Shown here: in pieces, positions 13,046 to 18,133 of the stretch
Numbering within the stretch: position 1 is the stretch's first letter
Layout of the letters: each line of letters begins with the position of its first letter
Source: Ruminococcaceae bacterium UBA945
GTDB taxonomy: Bacteria > Bacillota > Clostridia > Oscillospirales > Acutalibacteraceae
Direction: 5' to 3'
DNA length: 18,133 nucleotides
Assembly: GCA_002293315.1 (NCBI GenBank)
Contig: DBCZ01000094.1
Span: 31,609 to 49,741 of the forward strand
The notes under the pieces: generated by a model
Told to the model about the DNA's origin: nothing
Database searches by the model: none
The model's input: only the letters and a program-made list of their open reading frames with translations
Made by a program: the position numbers and the translations under genes

Positions 13046-13058
13046 TTGTTTCGAACAA
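13046..13058. repeat. Small inverted repeat in the sipW-tasA-like gap
   Basis: TTGTT-TCG-AACAA lies about 50 bases before the TasA-like start, in a 109-base gap with no convincing promoter. It could be an mRNA hairpin or a binding site; the short arms make chance possible. Confidence 0.25.
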
Positions 13059-13109
13059 TCAAAAAATCAAGTAAGAAGAGCTGGAACAAATTTACAGGAG
13101 GAATGTAAA

Positions 13110-13814
13110 ATGAAAAAGAGGAACATGGCGGTTAGATTGGGCGTAGTTGCATTGGTTTTGACGCTTGTTACGACAAGCCTCACATCCGGCACGCTGGCCA
13201 AGTACACCACGTTAAAAGAAGCCACGGGAACTGCGACTGTCGCAGCCTTTGGGTTCAATGCGTATAACGCGAATCTTGGCGATGTGGGAACGCGTACGTG
13301 GACAGGAACATTTGATCTGGTGTCGAATAGCTATAAGCCGGGAACAACGGCTATTGCCGGCAGTTCAGATTCCGAAAGGGCGGAGTTTCTTGCCCCCGGT
13401 GCTAAAGGCGTGATTCCAATCATGGTAGATACCACCGGAAGCGAAGTAGCGGTGAATGTCAGTATTAAGTTGTTTGGTTTATCTGGAAATCTCCCGGATA
13501 ACATGCAGTTTGGCGCGTCACAGAATTCCAACCCCAGCGGAGTGACGTTTAGTGCCATCTCGGAGATCAGTGATTTTATGAACACAGGAATGAATGTTCT
13601 CGCCGAAACAAGGGTTGACCCGGGCGCGTTAACCGCAAAAACCTATTATATCCATTGGATTTGGCCGTATGAAGCACCTGCAGGAGTAACAGGTTCAGCT
13701 GCAATTTCAAATTATCATGCTAAGGATACCAGCTATGGTATGCAAAGTGCTGCAGACCGTATATCGGAAGTAATAATTGAAGTCAAGGGTGTACAGGTGG
13801 ATCCAACGCTGTAA
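13110..13814 (+). CDS. TasA/camelysin-like surface fibre subunit
   Basis: A 234-residue secreted protein with a strong AGGAGG box 7 bases upstream. The signal peptide ends in T-S-G-T-L-A30-K-Y-T-T, the SipW-type pattern, with cleavage expected after A30. The mature part has the TasA/camelysin layout: A-T-V-A-A-F-G-F-N, then L-A-P-G-A-K-G-V-I-P-I-M-V (about 95-107), a mid region, Y-Y-I-H-W-I-W-P-Y-E (about 190-199), and the closing I-I-E-V-K-G-V-Q-V-D-P, a typical C-terminal strand. TasA proteins polymerise into extracellular fibres by inserting the N-terminal strand into a neighbour; this role is inferred by family. Its place between sipW and a strong terminator suggests it is the most abundant product of the locus. 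Confidence 0.87.
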   Translation: MKKRNMAVRLGVVALVLTLVTTSLTSGTLAKYTTLKEATGTATVAAFGFNAYNANLGDVGTRTWTGTFDLVSNSYKPGTTAIAGSSDSERAEFLAPGAKGVIPIMVDTTGSEVAVNVSIKLFGLSGNLPDNMQFGASQNSNPSGVTFSAISEISDFMNTGMNVLAETRVDPGALTAKTYYIHWIWPYEAPAGVTGSAAISNYHAKDTSYGMQSAADRISEVIIEVKGVQVDPTL

Positions 13815-13875
13815 GAGTGATACTTTGAAAGATAAGTATGTGATTGAATTATTAGGCACAGCCGACGGTAACAGC

Positions 13876-13919
13876 CCTCGGCAAAGGGTGGTTTGCCATT
13901 CTTTGCCGAGGTTTTTTTT
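13876..13919 (+). terminator. Strong intercistronic terminator after the TasA-like gene
   Basis: A perfect 11-bp stem, CCTCGGCAAAG (13876-13886) and CTTTGCCGAGG (13901-13911), with a 14-base loop, is followed by eight T. No clear promoter follows before the next gene (13959), so downstream expression probably relies on read-through. Weaker alternative pairings (13861-13865 with 13878-13882; GGCAAA with TTTGCC in the loop) would compete with the left arm. Confidence 0.9.
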
Positions 13920-13958
13920 GGAAAAGATATAGAGTTCTTTATGAAAGGAGAGGCCTCA

Positions 13959-15626
13959 ATGAAAAAGACAGATAGCAGAAATAAAACAGACAGGCTTCTC
14001 CGCCCGCTGTTTATCATCATTCTGTTCGCATTTGTGATTACATCCGGGCTTCTGGGGTTCGTTATGGGCAAGAATGCCACGGGAGAGCTTCGCGGCACCC
14101 AGCTTGACACAATCCCGCTTATGGCGCCGACCTCCTTGAGCGCAAGCGATGTGGGAGATGAAATAACGCATTTTCTTTCAGCAAGAGTTCGCAGTGCCTC
14201 GGGGGAATACCTGAAAAGCGTGGGAGAAGCAATCGGTGCAGACGGCACGCCTTTGCCCAACATAGTTTTGAAGCTGGGGAGCAAGGCAGAGGAAAAATCA
14301 GACAGCGAGGGTGTTTTCCGCTTTTCGGATATACAATCGGGCGCATATACGCTCAAGGCGGTGGATACATCAAAGCGCGTGATTGCCACTACTGAGGTAA
14401 CCTTCGACTTCAACCGAAGCCGCGAGCTGATTGCCGATTTAAGCGCGGAGGATAAGCCGCGGCTGGTTTTGCCTGACAACACCAGAATGCTTGAGCTCAC
14501 AGTTAAGCTTGAAGGTGAGAAAATACTTATCTCAGAAGATGATTCCTACGTAACGACGACGGATTATGATTTGATAACGTTCAAGAGCAAGGCGCTTTCC
14601 ATGGACAGCGCCGGAATGACGGTCACGCCGTCAGGCAATTTAATCGTGCCTGAGGGATATGTCATTTTCCCTGAAAGCATGGACGTAATCACGCCCGAGG
14701 GATATATAGAAAGGCAGAGCCATGAGCGCGTCGTCGCACCCGGGATACAGATTACGCAGGACGGCAGAATTGAGACAGACAGCGGTGTGCAGATTAACCC
14801 GGATTCGTCGGTCGAAGCGGGAGACGAGGTTTATTATCCATCCGAGCAGCCGATTGTCATAAAGGATGATGAGGTCGGAAAGGTTGATATCGAAGACGAC
14901 TACACACCTGTGCCCGCCCCCCCTGTAGAACCTGCACCGCCGCCGATATCCTCGATGCCGGAAGAGCCAAGCCCCGGAGATGAAGGCGATGACGGAGGAA
15001 AGGACGATGCCCCCCCATCATTGCCGGAATCGCAAGCGGACGAGCCTACGCCATCACCCACGCCGCCGTCCACTTTCATCGCCGAGTCGGTTGACGGTGT
15101 ATCGTGGCAACAGCAGTCTGCCGTTGACTTATTCAGCAAAAGAATTGACAGTTCGGGGAAAGTAATAAGTAAATCAATTAATACAAGAAAAGCTGAAGCA
15201 CAAACACCGATAATAGAGCCGGGAGCAAAAGGGTATTATCTTTTTCGACTCATAAATGACAATGATTTCGCGATAGAATACCAAATGAAGCTCACGGAGC
15301 AGACCTTTCATCTGCCTCTGCTATACAGTCTCTATTCAGAAAGTGGAAGAATCAACTATATGAGTGCAAATGAGATTAGCGGAGATGGTACACTTATGGC
15401 TGATGCGGTGAGAATCCCGGGGAAATCCGAAGTTGTTTACAGACTTGACTGGGAATGGCCGTATCAGACAAGTGATAAAAAAAGGCGGAGCGCTTTAGAT
15501 GCACAGGATACGGAAGTGGCGGTTGATGATGACAGAGCCTATATGATAGCGATAGATATTTCCGCCACGCGCAAGGATATTGTAAATCCGGACGATGAAA
15601 CGAGGTATCCGGGCTTGAGAGAATAA
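13959..15626 (+). CDS. Membrane-anchored chimera: regulatory-like fold, proline stalk and TasA-like domain
   Basis: The frame is open further upstream, but the ATG at 13959 has an AAAGGAGAGG box, giving 555 residues. A basic N-terminus and transmembrane segment (about 16-37) end in T-S-G-L-L-G-F (28-34). This resembles the T-S-G-T-L-A-K-Y site of the cleaved neighbours but lacks the alanine, so it may stay anchored. Residues 78-150 resemble a carboxypeptidase-regulatory/Cna-B-like beta domain (D-G-T-P-L-P-N-I-V-L-K-L, S-D-S-E-G-V-F-R-F, G-A-Y-T-L). Residues about 220-292 are short beta-type repeats (V-T-P-S-G, I-T-P-E-G-Y, I-T-Q-D-G). Residues 315-372 are a Pro/Glu/Asp/Ser stalk. Residues about 417-535 form a TasA-like domain (E-P-G-A-K-G; Y-R-L-D-W-E-W-P-Y-Q; D-A-Q-D-T). 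A fibre base or anchor is the likely role. Confidence 0.8.
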   Translation: MKKTDSRNKTDRLLRPLFIIILFAFVITSGLLGFVMGKNATGELRGTQLDTIPLMAPTSLSASDVGDEITHFLSARVRSASGEYLKSVGEAIGADGTPLPNIVLKLGSKAEEKSDSEGVFRFSDIQSGAYTLKAVDTSKRVIATTEVTFDFNRSRELIADLSAEDKPRLVLPDNTRMLELTVKLEGEKILISEDDSYVTTTDYDLITFKSKALSMDSAGMTVTPSGNLIVPEGYVIFPESMDVITPEGYIERQSHERVVAPGIQITQDGRIETDSGVQINPDSSVEAGDEVYYPSEQPIVIKDDEVGKVDIEDDYTPVPAPPVEPAPPPISSMPEEPSPGDEGDDGGKDDAPPSLPESQADEPTPSPTPPSTFIAESVDGVSWQQQSAVDLFSKRIDSSGKVISKSINTRKAEAQTPIIEPGAKGYYLFRLINDNDFAIEYQMKLTEQTFHLPLLYSLYSESGRINYMSANEISGDGTLMADAVRIPGKSEVVYRLDWEWPYQTSDKKRRSALDAQDTEVAVDDDRAYMIAIDISATRKDIVNPDDETRYPGLRE

Positions 15627-15663
15627 AATCTCAGAAGAGAATTCTTCTGGAAAAGGAAAAAGC

Positions 15664-16191
15664 ATGAAAGCGGTTATCAAGATTATCAGAGTTATCCTGA
15701 GCATAGTCCTCGGCATATTGATTCTAGCAAATCTCTGGCTTCTGGCAGCACAGTATCTCCTGAAGCAAGACCCGCCGAAGTTACTGGGATACTCGCAGCT
15801 TATAGTCACCTCAGGCAGCATGGAGCCGGCCTTTTCTCCCGGCGATGTGGTCATAATTCATGAGGAGGAAAGCTATAATCTGGGTGACATCATCACGTTC
15901 AGGATAGGCGGCGATGCGCTCGTCACACACAGAATAGTCGGTAAGCTTTCAGAGGGCTTCATAACAAAGGGCGATGCAAACAATGTGGAAGACGAGAATC
16001 TAGCGCCGCCATATAGGATAGTCGGCAAGGTGGTCACGGCGGTAGAGGGAATGGGGGCTTTCTTGAACTTCCTCAAATCCCCGCTCGGGCTGCTGGTGAT
16101 AATCGTGATAGGCTTTCTGCTTATTGAGCTGCCGACTTTTATGGACAGAAGGAATCGCGGTTCAAAAGGCAGATATTCAGAGGGTGAATGA
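15664..16191 (+). CDS. SipW-type (S26B) signal peptidase I, second copy
   Basis: A 175-residue membrane peptidase, compact like typical SipW. Transmembrane segments lie at about 7-30 and 141-157. Catalytic motifs are S50-G-S52-M-E-P, P-G-D-V-V (59-63), V-T-H89-R-I-V-G and K-G-D104-A-N-N-V-E-D110. It lacks the coiled-coil tail of the first copy and is clearly paralogous to it rather than a fragment. It starts 37 bases after the chimera with a GGAAAAGGAAAA stretch before the ATG, and ends three bases before the small TasA-like gene. That closeness suggests it serves the second substrate group. Confidence 0.93.
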   Translation: MKAVIKIIRVILSIVLGILILANLWLLAAQYLLKQDPPKLLGYSQLIVTSGSMEPAFSPGDVVIIHEEESYNLGDIITFRIGGDALVTHRIVGKLSEGFITKGDANNVEDENLAPPYRIVGKVVTAVEGMGAFLNFLKSPLGLLVIIVIGFLLIELPTFMDRRNRGSKGRYSEGE

Positions 16192-16194
16192 GTC

Positions 16195-16740
16195 ATGAAA
16201 TTACTGAAGAATAAGCGGCTTATTAAATACCTCATATACATAGTGGTGGTTGTTTCAATGGTGGTCACATCCGGCACGCTGGCAAGATATACCTCCGAGG
16301 AGGCGGCGGTGGGCACGGCTTCAATCGCTCTGTTTGCCGCGGGAACATCCTATGAAGCAAATCTTTATCTCGGCGAAAACATCTACCCCGGCGCAACGCA
16401 GAATCTTGTTTTCACAGTTGAGAACTATGGCGAAAACAATGTGGTAAGCGAGGTTGCGCTTACATATGATATAATAATAGTTACGACGAATAACCTTCCG
16501 CTGAGCTTCAATCTTTCCGGCACCGGGGCATCAGGCGGAGCAGGTGACAGGCTGGTAGGAGCGTTTAATCAAACGACGCTTCAAGCTGCGGGGGGGATTC
16601 TGCCCGCGGGCACTACAAAGACGCAGCATCGCTACACCTTAACGGTGGACTGGCCGGAGAGGATACGCGACGACGGCTACAGCGATGAAATTGATATGGT
16701 TACAATCAAGGTTAATACCATGCAGGCTGACCCGACATAA
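16195..16740 (+). CDS. Small TasA/camelysin-like protein
   Basis: A 181-residue secreted protein three bases after the second signal peptidase; GAGGGTGAATGAG serves as ribosome-binding region. The signal peptide ends T-S-G-T-L-A30-R-Y-T-S, with the alanine at the same residue number as in the 13110 protein. The mature part has the reduced TasA layout: G-T-A-S-I-A-L-F-A-A, then Y-P-G-A-T-Q-N-L-V-F-T-V-E-N-Y (about 63-77), R-Y-T-L-T-V-D-W-P-E (about 146-155), and the end M-V-T-I-K-V-N-T-M-Q-A-D-P, matching the Q-x-D-P ending of the larger paralogue. It is probably a minor or alternative fibre subunit. Direct fibre formation is inferred from the family. Confidence 0.85.
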   Translation: MKLLKNKRLIKYLIYIVVVVSMVVTSGTLARYTSEEAAVGTASIALFAAGTSYEANLYLGENIYPGATQNLVFTVENYGENNVVSEVALTYDIIIVTTNNLPLSFNLSGTGASGGAGDRLVGAFNQTTLQAAGGILPAGTTKTQHRYTLTVDWPERIRDDGYSDEIDMVTIKVNTMQADPT

Positions 16741-16755
16741 GGAATTGGTGACCTG

Positions 16756-17529
16756 ATGGCAAAAACAAGACAGAATGCAAAAAAGAAGCTTACGCCGCTG
16801 ACGCTGCTGGCTATACTTGCCGCGTTAGCTTTGCTGTTGTCTGCGCTGACATATACGATGGCGAGATATTTTCTCGCTAGTGACAGCAGCACAGCAGCCG
16901 TCGCCGAGCCATTCTATTTCGCCAGCGACAGGCTTTCAGACGAAGCGCCGGAGCCGTATTATCAAATTGAGGCGCAGGAGACAGATGCAATAAGCATTCC
17001 TTTTGAGCTTCGCAATTTCGTCGACTCACTTAGGGTAACCGACGAGGAATTCCGCGTGGATTATCAGGCGGAAGACGTTCTCGGTGCTGAAATCCCCGGA
17101 ACAAGCGGCTCAGTAACCTTTACGGGCGGCGGGGGTGCGCAAACACATGATGTGGTTTTGGAGATAGACAGCAGTCTGTTTGCTGAAGGCAGCACAGTGA
17201 GGATTTCCGCCACGTCTATGGGAAGATACGAACGCAGGCTTACGGCCGCCTATGGCTTCACGACGATTCAAAACACCATTACATATACGGTTGAAGACGT
17301 GGGGAACATGGTGGTGCTGTATCTTGGCGGCGGCTCTACCGGGCAGGTTGCGACGATTGCCTGGCAGGACGGGCTGATTCCCGACACCTCTGACGCCGTA
17401 TTTTCAAATGCCGCAGGCTCAACTGCCACGGTGGCGGTGGAATCCGGCAGAATCTACACGTTCACCTTTTACAAGAAAAATGTGAGCGATAAATATACGA
17501 AGAGCAACTTCACGGTTTTGTTGGAATAA
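16756..17529 (+). CDS. Third SipW-type substrate-like exported protein
   Basis: A 257-residue protein. A lysine-rich N-terminus (9-11) and a hydrophobic core (about 14-33) end in Y-T-M-A36-R-Y-F, a variant of the G-T-L-A-R-Y site of the neighbours. V-A-E-P-F-Y-F-A-S-D follows shortly after, as the V-A-x-F strand does in TasA-like proteins. The first half continues with I-P-F-E-L-R-N-F-V-D-S-L-R-V-T and a beta-rich S-V-T-F-T-G-G-G-G stretch. The second half has a different beta-rich part (N-M-V-V-L-Y-L-G-G-G, then Y-T-F-T-F-Y-K-K-N near the end) with no family recognised. It is probably an accessory or tip subunit. The ribosome-binding region (AAGGAATTGGTGA) is moderate. Confidence 0.78.
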   Translation: MAKTRQNAKKKLTPLTLLAILAALALLLSALTYTMARYFLASDSSTAAVAEPFYFASDRLSDEAPEPYYQIEAQETDAISIPFELRNFVDSLRVTDEEFRVDYQAEDVLGAEIPGTSGSVTFTGGGGAQTHDVVLEIDSSLFAEGSTVRISATSMGRYERRLTAAYGFTTIQNTITYTVEDVGNMVVLYLGGGSTGQVATIAWQDGLIPDTSDAVFSNAAGSTATVAVESGRIYTFTFYKKNVSDKYTKSNFTVLLE

Positions 17530-17571
17530 AGGAAAAGACAGAAACTGAAAAAGGAGAAAGGAGGTTCGTTC

Positions 17572-18133
17572 ATGGAGAAAAGGAATACGCGGGAAATCCA
17601 AAGTGTTTTAAGAAAGCTTCTTTGCATACTTCTTGTGATTATGCTTGTCGCGGCATTTCTGCTTGAGACAGGTATGGCTGCGGCCGTACCTGATAATGAG
17701 CGAACCTTTGACATAGGGGTGAACCCGGGAGAAATAACGGCGGAGCTTTCAGATGACGGCCTGCTTACGATAAGCGGCTATGGAGACACGGCGAATTACA
17801 TGCCGGAAACTGCGCCGTTTGCGCATAAAGCGGGCAAAATCGTTGCGCTTGAGATAAGCATGGGCATAACCTCCATCGGTGATTATCTCTTCTATAACCT
17901 CGGCAATCTTAAGCATTGCCTGACCTTGCCCGCAAGCCTCATACGCATCGGCGAAGGCGCGTTCTCGGGCGCCGATGAAAATCAGGCGCCGAAGCCGCTT
18001 TTCGTCAAGAATGAATTTGAAGGCACCAATATCACAGTTGAAAACACAGACGAAAGCTCGGAGAATCAGTTTGCGATTGAAAGGATAACAGAGCAGGAAA
18101 TAAGCGGAGAAATCTTCTTCCCGTCAGAGCTGG
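17572..18133 (+). CDS. Secreted BspA-like leucine-rich-repeat protein, 3' end outside the window
   Basis: The ATG at 17572 has an AAAGGAGG box 7 bases upstream; the frame is open to the edge, showing 187 residues. A signal peptide with a hydrophobic core at about 15-31 ends near M-A-A-A (35-38). G-L-L-T-I-S-G-Y-G-D-T (63-73) followed by I-T-S-I-G-D-Y-L-F-Y-N-L-G-N-L (99-113) and L-P-A-S-L-I-R-I-G-E-G-A-F-S-G (119-133) is the characteristic start of BspA-type LRR_5 repeats. These are surface proteins often involved in adhesion. The signal peptide lacks the SipW-type T-S-G-T-L-A pattern, so ordinary Sec processing is likely. It follows the 16756 gene by 42 bases in the same direction, so it is probably part of the fibre locus. 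Confidence 0.88.
   Translation, partial: MEKRNTREIQSVLRKLLCILLVIMLVAAFLLETGMAAAVPDNERTFDIGVNPGEITAELSDDGLLTISGYGDTANYMPETAPFAHKAGKIVALEISMGITSIGDYLFYNLGNLKHCLTLPASLIRIGEGAFSGADENQAPKPLFVKNEFEGTNITVENTDESSENQFAIERITEQEISGEIFFPSEL

Noticed and set aside
13733..14500. Minus-strand open frame (255 codons) across the terminator and the start of the 13959 gene
   Set aside because: It runs through a strong rightward terminator and is serine/leucine-rich shadow sequence of the chimera gene.

Overview
The window looks like a chromosomal segment of a Gram-positive, Clostridia-like member of the Bacillota with moderate GC. The reasons are strong AGGAGG ribosome-binding sites, consensus sigma-A promoters, short rho-independent terminators, and families common in that class: SipW-type signal peptidases with TasA/camelysin-like substrates, a LytTR regulator, a BspA-like leucine-rich repeat protein and a DUF368 membrane protein. 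No species can be named from sequence reading alone. No rRNA, tRNA, CRISPR array, transposase or phage gene was seen.

Left end (1-1089, minus strand): a TetR-type regulator and an iron-sulfur-flavoprotein-like reductase (cut by the window edge) form a two-gene operon. Its sigma-A promoter carries two copies of a near-palindromic operator, which suggests autoregulation. Next (1140-3505, plus strand) a strong promoter precedes a 38-codon signal-peptide ORF and three related genes for membrane-anchored or exported proteins of unknown function. They end at a terminator.

Centre (3594-8261): six tightly packed plus-strand genes encode a YbgC-like acyl-CoA thioesterase, a P-loop kinase, a divergent ROK sugar kinase, a GNAT acetyltransferase, a class I DAHP synthase (first step of aromatic amino-acid synthesis) and a DUF368 protein (the family implicated in undecaprenyl-phosphate recycling). 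Several starts and stops overlap or touch. A bidirectional terminator separates them from a convergent minus-strand pair (9810-8260): a TIM-barrel/aldo-keto-reductase-like protein and a membrane-anchored C39-like cysteine peptidase. That pair and a divergent MFS transporter (10029-11192) start from back-to-back promoters that share one -35 box.

Right part (11214-18133): this is the most interesting region. A LytTR regulator with a degenerate receiver domain points left. A 329-base regulatory region with phased A-tracts and several inverted repeats lies upstream of it. To the right are SipW-type signal peptidase 1, a TasA-like protein, a strong intercistronic terminator, a membrane-anchored chimera with a carboxypeptidase-regulatory-like fold, a proline-rich stalk and a TasA-like domain, SipW-type signal peptidase 2, a small TasA-like protein, a third SipW-type substrate-like protein, and the start of a secreted BspA-like LRR protein. 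The likely picture is a surface fibre or biofilm-matrix assembly locus: two dedicated peptidases mature two or three fibre subunits, the chimera may tether the fibre to the membrane, and the LytTR protein may control it. The parts are recognisable families; the combination and the roles are inference.
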